The notes: generated by a model not told the origin, from the letters alone. A DNA stretch of 64,000 bases from Enterococcus hulanensis (GCF_005405485.1 NZ_BJED01000022.1:1-64000); one strand, 5' to 3'; positions 40,710 through 51,131 are shown, numbered from the stretch's first letter. Numbers and translations are program-made.

Positions 40710-43208
40710 TTAGTGACCACCTGTAAAAATCTTTTTCTCTTCTTTCGATAAGTCAATTTTCACTTGAAGATTCCCTTTTCCTTTTATGGATAGAATGGCT
40801 TGTCCGATTTTCAAACTCGGTATCTGACGAAGTTCACTATCTTTAAGTGTTTCCTTATAAGCTTTCCTCAAATCATCAATAGAGCCTGGGTCTTGCTGCA
40901 TGATGAAAGTGTACGTACATAGTTTTAAAAGCTTGTATACTTTCTCTTTAAATGTGTTTGAAGCAGCTTCGTTGAATAGATCGGAAATGTCATGTGTAAT
41001 CAATCCTAATCCACCAAACGCCTTACGAGCTTCACGCTCGTAACGGTCCAATAAATCAATTGCTTCGTCGTTCTCTTGACGCGTAATATTGTGGAATTCA
41101 TCAAATATGATGAACGACCGGATGACTTCATCAATTGTTTTCGCCCCTGTGTCAAACTGATTCTTTTCTCGCATGCCGCGAACCATACTCAAGTTCCAAA
41201 CCATAAACAAAAGGTTATACAGCTGCGCATTAAAAATTTCTTTCCCTTTATTCAGTAAGCTGAATAAATTGAATGAAACTGACCGGTAAGAACTTACATC
41301 GATTGAAGTATGACGATTAAATATTGCATCATCTTGCATCATAGTTGCGTTTGTCGAATCAATTTTATCTAGTCGTTTAGCTTCAAAACTTGATAAAGTA
41401 GTTCGAACCAATCCGTTTTCGTCATACAATAATTTGCTAATGTATTTTGAAAAATCTTCTAATATTGGATACTTTTCTGCCGGATACTGAGTAGCTTTTG
41501 AGAAAGACATTTTATTATTCTTGAACCATTCTTTATAGAAAATATCAAAATGCTTTCCTAGCGCTTTAAGCAGCTCAGAATCTTTAGAACCATCCATCGT
41601 TGAGTAAATAGTTTTTAACTTGTTAATAGAAACGTTATAGCTTTCTCTTTCATCGATCGTACCTGTTGCTTCATCAACCACTGTCGCAAAAATTTGAAAT
41701 GGGTTCGCTGTTCCATCTTTACCAGAAGCGTCTATAGTCAATCCCCCATACTTGTGCATGAATAGATCATTTTCTCCATTGGCCATGAAATAGTAAGTAT
41801 AGTTTCCAAGAATGTGATTATGACTCCCTATCTTTTTCGCTAACGAAGATTTACCGGAACCAGGTAAACCAATGATCGAAAAATTATATGACATTCGCTG
41901 CGAATCTTTATGAGTCATATCAAGAATGACTAAGCCGTTGGTAGGTGTGTATCCTAAATACAATCCTTTAGGATCAATAAGCTGAGAGTGATTTAAAGGA
42001 TAGCTGGCTCCTAAATCTGTTGTAGTTAGTTCTTTCCCTTTTCGCTTTTTCTTTTCTTTTTGCTTTGTTTGGGACAAATAAATAGAGCGAAGTTCAGTAT
42101 CCTCTTCGCCCAAATAGAAAGATGCTTTATACCCTTTAAACTCCAAAGTATCATTGATCTTCTCTGCTATCTTATTGACTGTCTCTTTATCTTTTCCTGC
42201 AATAAAGTACCGAATAGTTACCTCTTTTACACTTTCATTGTTCGTTAGCATATCTTCTAAAAGGTCTTCAAGTAAATGTTTTTCGATGGTCGCACCCATC
42301 TTAATTTCTCTATTGGCACCTTTCTTAGCATTGCTATCATTTTCTCCGATTGCCTTTGTGATTAAGCTTTTAGTTTTAGCAATTTCCATATGAGATATAT
42401 CAACAGTAGTAATTACACCAGGTTGTCTAAAGACTTCTTCACCCCAATAAAAACGTTCCTTCTTCGAAAATCTGTGCAAATGGTACACGCCAACATAGCC
42501 ATGACCTGTTTTAGAGAACCAATTGTCACTAGAAGAAATCCCGCCTTCAGGCTGGATCTCACTCATAAACTTCCTGTCCTCACCAGCTCTATTTAATAGT
42601 TCTTCATCTGAAAGAGAATCATCAAACTCAGGTGGTTGTTCTCCTAAGTTGTACAGCTGGTACATGATTCCTTTCTTAATTCTCACCGGCAACTCAGTGA
42701 CATTGATAAACTTATTCGTACCGTTCATCAATTCTGTACGTGCTCTTTCCAATGCTGCAATATCTTTCCCGAAAATCTGGATATATACTATATCCTCTAA
42801 CAAAGATTTATGAGCTTTTTTTAGTTCCCAAATTTTGTGATCCTTCTGTGTAGCAGCGTACTCATTTAAGTCAGTCCTCTTTGATCTAACTCGAATATTT
42901 TCAATCTGTTTACTCGTGTCAGCGGCGTATCCCATAAAGATAAGTTTTATATCTGAGGATACTCCACGAAACAAATTGACAAGCCCTTGAAGGGCTTGTC
43001 GTTGGTTTTCTTCTGTTTCCTTTCTTACTGCATAGTTTTCCAGCTGAAGATAATCTGTGAACCCATCACGAGTCTTTATACATGAATCATCAATAAACGC
43101 GGTGTGATTCATAAAGCTCAAAACACTGTTCGAGATTGAGTATTTTATTTTGGGTTTCTTTTCTTTCTTCGTGCCGACACTTTGCTGAATAGCTTCATCT
43201 ACAATCAA
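40710..43208 (-). CDS. VirB4-family conjugation ATPase (PrgJ/TraE-like)
   Basis: 832 residues from TTG with AAAGGAG upstream. The ATPase domain has Walker A GLPGSGKSSLAKK (about residue 453) and Walker B FIIFDEFHN (about 702), followed by GGLGLITHDISDL. The N-terminal half (LRGLVNLFRGV, YLQLENYAVRK) is the usual VirB4 docking domain. VirB4 powers channel assembly and transfer and is the most conserved T4SS part. Length is normal. Confidence 0.93.
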   Translation of the reverse strand: MIVDEAIQQSVGTKKEKKPKIKYSISNSVLSFMNHTAFIDDSCIKTRDGFTDYLQLENYAVRKETEENQRQALQGLVNLFRGVSSDIKLIFMGYAADTSKQIENIRVRSKRTDLNEYAATQKDHKIWELKKAHKSLLEDIVYIQIFGKDIAALERARTELMNGTNKFINVTELPVRIKKGIMYQLYNLGEQPPEFDDSLSDEELLNRAGEDRKFMSEIQPEGGISSSDNWFSKTGHGYVGVYHLHRFSKKERFYWGEEVFRQPGVITTVDISHMEIAKTKSLITKAIGENDSNAKKGANREIKMGATIEKHLLEDLLEDMLTNNESVKEVTIRYFIAGKDKETVNKIAEKINDTLEFKGYKASFYLGEEDTELRSIYLSQTKQKEKKKRKGKELTTTDLGASYPLNHSQLIDPKGLYLGYTPTNGLVILDMTHKDSQRMSYNFSIIGLPGSGKSSLAKKIGSHNHILGNYTYYFMANGENDLFMHKYGGLTIDASGKDGTANPFQIFATVVDEATGTIDERESYNVSINKLKTIYSTMDGSKDSELLKALGKHFDIFYKEWFKNNKMSFSKATQYPAEKYPILEDFSKYISKLLYDENGLVRTTLSSFEAKRLDKIDSTNATMMQDDAIFNRHTSIDVSSYRSVSFNLFSLLNKGKEIFNAQLYNLLFMVWNLSMVRGMREKNQFDTGAKTIDEVIRSFIIFDEFHNITRQENDEAIDLLDRYEREARKAFGGLGLITHDISDLFNEAASNTFKEKVYKLLKLCTYTFIMQQDPGSIDDLRKAYKETLKDSELRQIPSLKIGQAILSIKGKGNLQVKIDLSKEEKKIFTGGH

Positions 43209-43227
43209 TAGATACCTTCTCCTTTAT

Positions 43228-43548
43228 CTACAAGTCATATTCTTCTTCTAACGCACTTTCCTGTGATTCATAAATCCCATCCGGCACATAATTAGTACGA
43301 TCTTTTTTGACGATATCAAACAAGGTAATGATATTTTTTTGATTTGGTTTTAGTGGTGAAGGAAGCATCCAGAACAATGTAAATAGGATAATGTAAACTC
43401 TGTATGCCAATCTGAACGGTGGATATACCATATCGCCAAGCACACCTACGCCATATACAACTACAGCAATCAACACAAATAAATCTCCGAAGGTATACAG
43501 CCCGCCAAAGCGAATATCATCTGAGATTCTGTCTGGCCGTGTGAACAT
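43228..43548 (-). CDS. PrgI/VirB3-like membrane protein
   Basis: 106 residues. Two membrane helices (about 23-40 and 47-63) follow a short N-terminus (TRPDRISDDIRFGG), and a cytoplasmic tail ends ESALEEEYDL. Position directly upstream of virB4, size and topology match VirB3/PrgI-type proteins (the DUF5592 or PrgI groups). Confidence 0.7.
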   Translation of the reverse strand: MFTRPDRISDDIRFGGLYTFGDLFVLIAVVVYGVGVLGDMVYPPFRLAYRVYIILFTLFWMLPSPLKPNQKNIITLFDIVKKDRTNYVPDGIYESQESALEEEYDL

Positions 43549-43558
43549 GATTGATCAC

Positions 43559-45646
43559 CTATTCCTTTCTCTTTCGTTCCTTTAATTCTTTTTTCCGTTG
43601 TCTATATTTTCTATACTCATTTCCGGCTTCAAAGGCACTCTTCTTCCTTTCAATGGTAGTCTCCTTACTCCACCTTCTTGGATCATTTTGATCGTATCCA
43701 AAGACCTTATGTTTAAGCTCTTTTCTGAGAGGATTACTCTTGTTTAACTCATTTAACTCATGGTCAACTTGTGTTGGTCCTACGTTTGGTTCCGGTGGAG
43801 CAGAATCCTCATTTGCAATTGTTGGATCTGATTTAACTTCACCATCATTCAAGCCTGTTGGTTCTATATCATCATTGCTTAGTTCATTTTGTGATTTGTC
43901 ACCTGAATCACCAGCTAAAGCAACTTGATCGTTTATCCCTGTAGGTGATTGTTTAATATGCTGGCCGTCCTCTTCATTTCCATTAGCCAATGGATTATCA
44001 ACCGGATCGTTAATCCCTGATTCAACATCGTTTTCAGAAGGTGGCTCTTGATTATCCAAACTATCATAGAATGGATCTCCGTCTTGATCATTTATTGCAC
44101 CAGGTCCATCATTTTCATTACCTACATCGTCACCATCAAGTGATTGATCAGTTGATTCAGAATCTCCAGTATTTTCCGGCTCCGTTTCTTCATTAGAGTC
44201 ATCATCCGGATTTGGCCCGTTATCTGTTGCTTCATTATCATTATCTTCTGGATTACCTTCATTGATTCCTGTCGGCTTCTCTTCTTCGTTGTCTGTATCT
44301 TTAGAATCATCATCATTAATTCCTTTAGATTTATCATCAGAAGCACCACCAGCAAACGCACCTAATCCAAAAGCAGCTGCATCTGTCAGTAAGTTTCCGG
44401 CAGATCTCGCAGCGTTAGTCGTCATATCCACCGCTTTATTTGCAAGTTTAGATCCGCCGAGAGTAGTCGCAATTAAACCAGCTGAACTTTTCAATCCTGC
44501 ATCAATTCCCGTTACTCTTTGAAATCCATTAGGTCCATCGATCAGTGCAATAGCAGCCCCAATCATGGCAATGATATACGTAACAAAACTAAAATTTTGT
44601 GCATTGATAATTGATACAGCGATTAGGTAGCACTGAGTTAAGATTGGAATATAAACAATCAAAGCAAACGTACCGGCCAGTTCAGCAAACAATGCTTTTA
44701 CACGTTGCATATTCATAAAATCTGATATACCGCCAACAAATACGAGAACATAATCCCCATACATTTTGTGAATAAGAATTGCGAACTTGATCGCAGTGAA
44801 AGCAAGTGCTGCAATCATTACTAATAGTGTCGCTAAAGCATTCCCCATCCAAACTTTATTTCTATAATAGTTTTCCGAAAACACCTTTTTGACTAAGTAT
44901 TCTTTCATATCTTTCGCTTTATCAATGTTTACAACTTTGTCTTTTCCTTTACTGTCTGTTTCAATTCGTTTTGCCAACGGATCACCGTTTTTAATTTTAT
45001 CTGGATCTTGTAGCTTTTCCTCCATATCAAGTTGACGAATTTTTTTGTAATGATTTAGGTTTTCGCCATCTTTCATTTTCCACCCTTCTTCTGCTACAGC
45101 CTTTAGATCAGTTGTGTTTTGAAGAATAATCGACGATCCTGGACTCTCAAAACTCGTTGTTAGCTCGGTGAAGATATCTTGAGTCAGGGTTGACATAGTT
45201 GAAAAGAAAAATGGCAGCATAATCGATAAACAAATTAGCAAAACCATATTCAAGGGTGCTTGAAAGCCATCATTCACTTTGTTAAACATTATGAGTACAA
45301 AAAAACCAATCAAGAATAGGAGCAATAACCCCCACTTAATTGGTTCGACTTTATCTAAAAGCGCTTGGAACTCAGAGTTGTCAACAAAATTTAGAAGCTT
45401 GATCAACTCGCCTAGTGTATTACTTAGTCCATCGAGGATCTTAGCAACACCAGTAAGGATGGATAGCCCAATTGGTCTTGTAATATCCCAAGCCATGTTC
45501 CCTTTGGTCAAATACCCGCTGTATTTATCGAGTATATCCAGAATTTCTCCGTCTTTCATACCAGCTGCTATCGCAGTATTCCAAGATATGACGAATGTCA
45601 GTAGAATTCCTGAAAAGAAGATTGGTATCTTCTTTCTTAAACTCAC
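43559..45646 (-). CDS. VirB6-like channel protein with acidic GIND-repeat tail
   Basis: 695 residues from GTG with GGAGGGG upstream, overlapping the virD4 stop by four bases. A signal-like helix, then about seven membrane segments (residues 85-395), mark it as a VirB6/TrsL/PrgH-type channel protein. Residues about 440-600 are strongly acidic and contain six spaced GIN(D/E)-type words (KGINDD, TGINEG, GAINDQ, SGINDP, TGINDQ, TGLNDG). The final 60 residues turn very basic (RKYRQRKKELKERKRKE). The tail is unusual for the family. Confidence 0.8.
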   Translation of the reverse strand: MSLRKKIPIFFSGILLTFVISWNTAIAAGMKDGEILDILDKYSGYLTKGNMAWDITRPIGLSILTGVAKILDGLSNTLGELIKLLNFVDNSEFQALLDKVEPIKWGLLLLFLIGFFVLIMFNKVNDGFQAPLNMVLLICLSIMLPFFFSTMSTLTQDIFTELTTSFESPGSSIILQNTTDLKAVAEEGWKMKDGENLNHYKKIRQLDMEEKLQDPDKIKNGDPLAKRIETDSKGKDKVVNIDKAKDMKEYLVKKVFSENYYRNKVWMGNALATLLVMIAALAFTAIKFAILIHKMYGDYVLVFVGGISDFMNMQRVKALFAELAGTFALIVYIPILTQCYLIAVSIINAQNFSFVTYIIAMIGAAIALIDGPNGFQRVTGIDAGLKSSAGLIATTLGGSKLANKAVDMTTNAARSAGNLLTDAAAFGLGAFAGGASDDKSKGINDDDSKDTDNEEEKPTGINEGNPEDNDNEATDNGPNPDDDSNEETEPENTGDSESTDQSLDGDDVGNENDGPGAINDQDGDPFYDSLDNQEPPSENDVESGINDPVDNPLANGNEEDGQHIKQSPTGINDQVALAGDSGDKSQNELSNDDIEPTGLNDGEVKSDPTIANEDSAPPEPNVGPTQVDHELNELNKSNPLRKELKHKVFGYDQNDPRRWSKETTIERKKSAFEAGNEYRKYRQRKKELKERKRKE

Positions 45647-48207
45647 ATCAACCCCTCCTTTTCAATTATTTCAATAATTATGGAATACAGTGGTTCTCTT
45701 CCTACATTTGAAAACCAATCTCTCAAATCTTTTACTGTCCCCGCTTTTTTTAGCGCTTCAAACTCAGTTATTATTCTAGGCTTCTCAGCATAGAAAACTC
45801 GAACTTCCCTAGAAATCCGGTTAATGAAGGTAATCTTTAATCCCTCAGTAATTGGTTTAACCTGCATTTCTTTTGGCACATACAAATCAAATATTTCATC
45901 GAGTTCTTGAAGCTTTTCATTACTTTCTTCAGGCAGTACGCTCTTGGACACTTCTGAATCTACGCTAGGAGCATCTGGCTCTGTATCAAATAGATTGCCT
46001 TGATCATTACCTGATTCACTCGAAGGAATCACGAACTCTTTTCCTTCGCTTATTGCTTGCCTTCTACCCTCTTTATGCTTAATCTCACCAAAATCAAATT
46101 GATAATGAAGGTCTTTCAGATTAATTTTTGTGTGTTCAGCGTTAGCATAAAGCTCGTCAATTTCCTCCCAAGTGCTATCCTCATATGGTAAATACATATA
46201 TGACGGAACCATCCTAGTATCGTCATGATTAAAAATAGGGTAGAGATCATAAATTATCTCCCCGTTTAAATCATGTGTCTTCATTGATCGGATAACAATA
46301 GTTTGACCATATGGTAATTTTGCAAAGGCATCTTTTGTCACCATTGGAATTCGTTCAACTGATTCAGTATTCGTCTTATCACTTTCGACAGGCTTACCTT
46401 GCCGTGAAAGAGTTAGATTACCTTTATTGCCTAAATCATCCATCAAACTCTCTCGAGTTTTCTTAGATTTTGTTCTTAACGCAATAATATTCCCACAATT
46501 GGATAGAATCGTCTCTGCCTGACTTTCCCCATACTTGTTAAACTGTTCAAAATTCTGTAGTACGAAGAAATGAGAGATTCCGACTTTTAATCCGTCAGTA
46601 ACTTTTGAAGGTAACTCAGGAATATTAACCATGTTTCCGGCCTCTTCATAGACAAATACAACATCTCTAGGAAGCCTTCTGCTAGGTTCAGCCAAACCAG
46701 CCTGATGAAGTTCTTTGAAGCTCTGATCGAAGTAATTGGCCGCTATTGCATGATTGGACTTGTCTTGGTCTGAAACAACTACAAAGACAGCTACCGGTTG
46801 TTCACCAAATCCTAAATCCATGTAATTAATCGTACTTAATGCAGTCAATTTAGCATTCCCTGTCCGTCTAAATGCCTTCATTTTAGTAAGCAAGTGAGTG
46901 ATTACATTACCAATTGTAGTTTTCGCAGAAGCTGATGCCAAAAGATCCTGGTACGCTACATGTGCAGGATGATCACTCGGAAGGGAATCAAAATATACAT
47001 CCAAAACAGACTTATCCTTAAACTGTGAAAACAGTTTTTGCCGTTCTTTTTTATCAGGTTCTAGTTTTACCAACACTGGATGATCAGGATAGGTAATCCT
47101 ATCTTTACTCATTTCAGCAACGGTGTTTAAAATCGTATAGATATTTCCTAGAATCTCTTTTCCTGTTAAGATAGATTCCTCAATCATTGCCAAACAAGAC
47201 GCTGTAAATAATGCACTGGCCGCGTCTTGCCAGAACGGCTCTTTAGCATTTTCATCATGAAAATATGTGTAACATAAACTCGCTAATTCTGCTTGTGCTC
47301 TATCAAGGCCACGATCACGATTAATAACCTTATCGGCAAATAGATACTTCTTGTAATAGTGAATTACTAAAGTCAGTGGATTAGTTGAATCAGAAATAGA
47401 TGTATCTTTCAGATTCAGCAAATACACCTTATATAGTCGTTTTTCTAGTAATTTTTTCCATTTTAAATACAATTCTCCTGATGGGTCATGTAGATTCATT
47501 GATTTCTTTTTCTTAATATCCCTCGGCCTACTGTACCCGTCGATTGCCTTTTCAATTCCGAATATCCCTTTACCAACTCTTGTTTCACCAACAACAGCAG
47601 TATTCGTTGCTTCATCAGAAATGTACTCACGAACCCTATTATTAGCAATATCTTCTTTCGTTCTTGGAGACGTTCCTACTACCGGCCCTGAAGGACCATC
47701 GTACTCATCCAAATTATCCGTTGCCATTGTATGGTACTGATAATCCAACTCAGAAGCCCCGTCACTCCAGCGGGAAGTTGCAGCAGTCAATTGCTCTTCT
47801 AAAGGCATAAACCCTCTTCTTATTTTGTACAAACGGATACTAGCTAAGAGAGTGAATCCAAAAAAGACAAATAAAAAAACCACCCATTGATTATTACTGG
47901 CTGGAAGTCTGAATAGATATTTAGTTGCAATTAGTTGGCTCCAATCAGGCGGTTTAGTGATTCCTTCTGGAAATATCGAACTCATAATGGCCGGAAATGA
48001 TATGATAAAATTTCCGAATACGAATCCTAAGAAAACAATCAGTAGCAGCAATGGAATTAATACTCGTTTAAGCCCCAAAAAACGTTCTAAGAGCTGGTAC
48101 GCTTTTTTGTTAGGATCTCTCCACGATTTTTTAAAGAGTGTAGAGTCACGAATAGGCCTTGAATATGCCGCCTTACGATCGCTGAAGCTATTCAACTTGT
48201 TTTTCAT
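45643..48207 (-). CDS. VirD4/TraG-family coupling protein
   Basis: About 854 residues from the ATG of MKNKLNSF, with GAGGAAA upstream; a TTG 15 bases earlier lacks a site. Two membrane helices (about 45-75 and 105-125) anchor the ATPase. The Walker A variant is VVGETRVGKG (about 206) and the Walker B region is VVFVYEEAGN (about 522), followed by LKVGISHFFVLQNFEQ. It links the relaxase-DNA complex to the channel. The C-terminal 110 residues hold a separate small domain (KITFINRISREVRVFYAEK). Confidence 0.92.
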   Translation of the reverse strand: MKNKLNSFSDRKAAYSRPIRDSTLFKKSWRDPNKKAYQLLERFLGLKRVLIPLLLLIVFLGFVFGNFIISFPAIMSSIFPEGITKPPDWSQLIATKYLFRLPASNNQWVVFLFVFFGFTLLASIRLYKIRRGFMPLEEQLTAATSRWSDGASELDYQYHTMATDNLDEYDGPSGPVVGTSPRTKEDIANNRVREYISDEATNTAVVGETRVGKGIFGIEKAIDGYSRPRDIKKKKSMNLHDPSGELYLKWKKLLEKRLYKVYLLNLKDTSISDSTNPLTLVIHYYKKYLFADKVINRDRGLDRAQAELASLCYTYFHDENAKEPFWQDAASALFTASCLAMIEESILTGKEILGNIYTILNTVAEMSKDRITYPDHPVLVKLEPDKKERQKLFSQFKDKSVLDVYFDSLPSDHPAHVAYQDLLASASAKTTIGNVITHLLTKMKAFRRTGNAKLTALSTINYMDLGFGEQPVAVFVVVSDQDKSNHAIAANYFDQSFKELHQAGLAEPSRRLPRDVVFVYEEAGNMVNIPELPSKVTDGLKVGISHFFVLQNFEQFNKYGESQAETILSNCGNIIALRTKSKKTRESLMDDLGNKGNLTLSRQGKPVESDKTNTESVERIPMVTKDAFAKLPYGQTIVIRSMKTHDLNGEIIYDLYPIFNHDDTRMVPSYMYLPYEDSTWEEIDELYANAEHTKINLKDLHYQFDFGEIKHKEGRRQAISEGKEFVIPSSESGNDQGNLFDTEPDAPSVDSEVSKSVLPEESNEKLQELDEIFDLYVPKEMQVKPITEGLKITFINRISREVRVFYAEKPRIITEFEALKKAGTVKDLRDWFSNVGREPLYSIIIEIIEKEGLM

Positions 48208-48631
48208 TTGTTTCCTCTTCAATCAACGATAGGACCTGTATAGGCATTCTTGAATGTCCATCTTCGTTCAACTTAACTTGATTCACTTTTTCCTCAGTTT
48301 CAAGATTTTTTTCAATAGCCTTCCCTTTTAGTTCATCCAATGCAGCGTATTCCTTTGCAATAAATTCCTTTGATTCCTTCTCGTCATCCATAACTCGAAT
48401 CAGTTCCTCTAACTGTTCGTCAAAGTGCTTTTCTTGTAGTGAAATATTCATTTCCCTTAACGCATCAATCCGAATTTTAATTGAATCCGTTGATGAAACT
48501 TGATAATCATAATCTTTGAGTGCTTCAATATTTTCATCTGTAATAAACTGATCAAGCTTCCAAAACCCATAAACTTCTTTTACAAGCAGCTTATGCTTCT
48601 CTAGTTTAATTTGTTGTCTAGTTAATCTCAC
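48188..48631 (-). CDS. Hypothetical protein upstream of virD4
   Basis: 147 residues from GTG with GGAGGGG upstream; the 3' end overlaps the virD4 start by 20 bases, so translation is coupled. It is almost fully helical and acidic (EEKHFDEQLEELIRVMDDEKES). It may be a cytoplasmic adaptor of the coupling protein. No family recognised. Confidence 0.6.
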   Translation of the reverse strand: MRLTRQQIKLEKHKLLVKEVYGFWKLDQFITDENIEALKDYDYQVSSTDSIKIRIDALREMNISLQEKHFDEQLEELIRVMDDEKESKEFIAKEYAALDELKGKAIEKNLETEEKVNQVKLNEDGHSRMPIQVLSLIEEETNEKQVE

Positions 48632-48668
48632 ATGTGCCCCTCCTAAATTATTTTTTGGCTTACAGATT

Positions 48669-48863
48669 CTATTCTTTTCTCAGAGCAGCTACCACTTCCA
48701 CTGGATCTTCATAAGTTTCGAGAATAAAGTTTACATTACTTACTGTCGTTTCGTAATCTTTCAATAGTCCTGCTGCTGTCCCGATAACAGATTGATCCTC
48801 TTTTGATAGATTGCTATTTTTTGAAATTTCATCTAATTTACTAACTACTATTTTGGTCTTCAC
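48669..48863 (-). CDS. Small hypothetical protein
   Basis: 64 residues from GTG with GTGGGAAG upstream (another GTG lies 12 bases earlier). Helical, ending VNFILETYEDPVEVVAALRKE. No family recognised. 37 bases upstream of the next gene. Confidence 0.5.
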   Translation of the reverse strand: MKTKIVVSKLDEISKNSNLSKEDQSVIGTAAGLLKDYETTVSNVNFILETYEDPVEVVAALRKE

Positions 48864-48912
48864 TATACTTCCCACTTTCTTTAACTTCTGTAATAGCCCT
48901 AAACAACTAAAA

Positions 48913-49902
48913 TTAATGAATATTGTGGATCTTTTTATCTACAGCAACATCGTGCATAGATTGAATTTCACTTAATTTCCCCTCCCGATCTTCACTTTTT
49001 TCAGTTTCTTTAAGAATAGCTTCCGCATCCTTTATTACCTTAATCCTCTTCGTTTCAAGATTGATTATTCTATTTCCACTTATTAATAATTCTTGAAATA
49101 TCTCTTTGTATTGCTTTACTTTTTCTAAGAATGGTTTTTCCTGGGTCAAATACAATTCAATTGCACTAGGTTGCTTTAAAATGTTTAAAACTCCCGCGAT
49201 AACCACCAAATCATTATTTACTCTAACATTTGAACTGAACAAGTTTTTGAAATCAGTCGATTGGTGATAACCACAATCTGTAATGTTCAACAAGAACCAA
49301 TCGACATCTGATCCTATATCAAAAAATATATAGAGAGAATCAGTGGAATTTAATGAATGTTGCCCTAACGTTTTTAAGAAATCATTACAAGCATTTAAAA
49401 ACGTATTGAATTCAAAGTATTCTTTTTTTGGATAAAGAGAATTGATTTTCCTTTTCCGCTTATTGAACGATTTTTTTATCCAAAAGTTCAATTCTTTGAC
49501 TGATGCAACATCTTCATCTGATAGATGAGAGTTTCTAGGTGAAACTACCCAGTAAATTATCTTGTCGAGTATTCTATCAATTGTTTTGTATTCCACCTCA
49601 AATTCAATTGAATTGCTGCGTCCCTGGCGGAAATCACGAAAAGATTGTCTTAAAAGATCTTCTCCAACAGCCTCGAGTTTACGTGTATAGAGCTTCAAAT
49701 CTCTGGCAAAGTCAGAATCATTTTTATAGTAGAATTGGCTACTATACAGAAATGTTTCAGATAGAAGTAAAGCACTTCTCGCATTAAATTTTTTCAGTAC
49801 GATACCACTGATACTGAACCCTATTGTGATAGGTGGAACTATTGGTTTTACATAATAATACTTTGTTGAAAATGCCACAAATATCCTCCAATCTTTTGTC
49901 AT
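48913..49902 (-). CDS. Hypothetical protein
   Basis: 330 residues from the ATG of MTKDWRIFVAF, chosen because AGGAA lies upstream and the earlier ATG overlaps the preceding gene. It has one weak hydrophobic segment near 20-35 (PIVPPITIGFSISGIVL) and otherwise looks helical and soluble. No enzymatic motif seen. The C-terminus is coiled and charged (AILKETEKSEDREGKLSE). Confidence 0.5.
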   Translation of the reverse strand: MTKDWRIFVAFSTKYYYVKPIVPPITIGFSISGIVLKKFNARSALLLSETFLYSSQFYYKNDSDFARDLKLYTRKLEAVGEDLLRQSFRDFRQGRSNSIEFEVEYKTIDRILDKIIYWVVSPRNSHLSDEDVASVKELNFWIKKSFNKRKRKINSLYPKKEYFEFNTFLNACNDFLKTLGQHSLNSTDSLYIFFDIGSDVDWFLLNITDCGYHQSTDFKNLFSSNVRVNNDLVVIAGVLNILKQPSAIELYLTQEKPFLEKVKQYKEIFQELLISGNRIINLETKRIKVIKDAEAILKETEKSEDREGKLSEIQSMHDVAVDKKIHNIH

Positions 49903-49951
49903 AGATAGTTCCTGGAGACTGCTATTTCGTCCACTTATGGAATTTTTTGTT

Positions 49952-50140
49952 CTACTTATGGTCATGGACAAATTCGAAATCTGGATCGGTTCCAGATTCT
50001 AATAACTCACCATTAACCGTGAAAACATCATAAGCTGTAGGAACCAGTTCTAAGCACTCACGGTGATATAAGTTTCCTTTATTTTCTAAAACTCGATCAT
50101 CGTCCTTTAAGACTAATTGGCAAACTGGACATTTTTTCAT
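49952..50140 (-). CDS. Small zinc-binding protein
   Basis: 62 residues. CPVCQLVL and YHRECLELV give a C2HC-like set at residues 4, 7, 26 and 29, typical of a small zinc finger (LIM- or treble-clef-like). No partner known. It belongs to the array of small genes separated by repeated leaders. Confidence 0.6.
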   Translation of the reverse strand: MKKCPVCQLVLKDDDRVLENKGNLYHRECLELVPTAYDVFTVNGELLESGTDPDFEFVHDHK

Positions 50141-50205
50141 TCAATACTTCTCCCTTCATAACCTACTTGGTAGCTCCAACTGCTGTACCTATGTTGTTGT
50201 CTTCG

Positions 50206-50667
50206 TTAGCGGAACTCCACACATCCACCTTCACTGGCCATTTCAAATGCCTTTTTAAAATCTAGATATGTTTCAAGATCATCCTTGTCCAACTGTTCTC
50301 TAGCATTCTGTTCCAAATCTTGAAAATCCTTAGCTAGTTTTTTTGAGACCACCGGACCTATATAACCTTCGCAATCAGAAAACATAATTAGTTCAAACAA
50401 CTGTGAGTTTAACGCCATTTTTTCTAGTTTTGCTCTAAAGCGATTGTAATATGAGTATGCTCCTGCTCTAAAACCATGTTCATCTTCCGAAGAATAAACA
50501 CCAGCAGTTAAGCCTTGTGTGCGACCCTTAAAGTCTTGCTCCGTATAATCTAATGTAGATTGGGTGATTTCAATTAAGTTTTCCCAATCTACTAATTCCC
50601 CGTCTTCGTCTCGTTTCGGATCATTAACTCGTGTTAAATTTTTATATGCTGAAATATCTAATCCCAT
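50206..50667 (-). CDS. Conserved small-array protein, MGLDISAY type
   Basis: 153 residues from the second in-frame ATG (MGLDISAY) with GGATGAT upstream. The opening is shared in pattern with its neighbour at 50699 (MGFDMTAY), which is also of similar length. Phage and plasmid proteins of unknown role often open this way. Contains AGVYSSEDEHGFRAGAYSYY and FSDCEGYIGP. Confidence 0.55.
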   Translation of the reverse strand: MGLDISAYKNLTRVNDPKRDEDGELVDWENLIEITQSTLDYTEQDFKGRTQGLTAGVYSSEDEHGFRAGAYSYYNRFRAKLEKMALNSQLFELIMFSDCEGYIGPVVSKKLAKDFQDLEQNAREQLDKDDLETYLDFKKAFEMASEGGCVEFR

Positions 50668-50698
50668 CTTTATCATCCTTTCTTTTTCGATTGCAGAA

Positions 50699-51094
50699 CT
50701 ATCCCCAATTTAGACCTATATACGTACTATCAGCTTTATCTATAATTTCATCTAAAAACCGATTGATTTTTTGGAAAGGATAATTTAAATCACACATTTC
50801 TGATGTTCTGTTTCCATCTTTGTCCGTAGAAATATTTATTTCGAAAGACTTACACATTTCAATTTTAAAGCTTTCTTTTGCTCTTCTAACTGATTCTATT
50901 GAACAAACGCCGTCGTAATCTTCAACATTTAAATCTGATCCTGCTACTTTAATAACAGGTAATATATTGAGCAATTCAGATAGTAGCTCAATATTTGGAT
51001 CAGAGTAGAACGCGTGAAAATTTGCAATCCGGTCAGAATCTTCTTCCACTCTATTTACTTCACTCAAATTATAAGCAGTCATATCAAATCCCAT
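50699..51094 (-). CDS. Conserved small-array protein, MGFDMTAY type
   Basis: 131 residues. It shares the start pattern of the protein at 50206 but diverges after about 15 residues. Ends STYIGLNWG. Function unknown. Preceded by GAAGGGAAAAA. Confidence 0.55.
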   Translation of the reverse strand: MGFDMTAYNLSEVNRVEEDSDRIANFHAFYSDPNIELLSELLNILPVIKVAGSDLNVEDYDGVCSIESVRRAKESFKIEMCKSFEINISTDKDGNRTSEMCDLNYPFQKINRFLDEIIDKADSTYIGLNWG

Positions 51095-51131
51095 TTTTTC
51101 CCTTCTTTCTTTTTCTCTGTGATAGCGTCCG

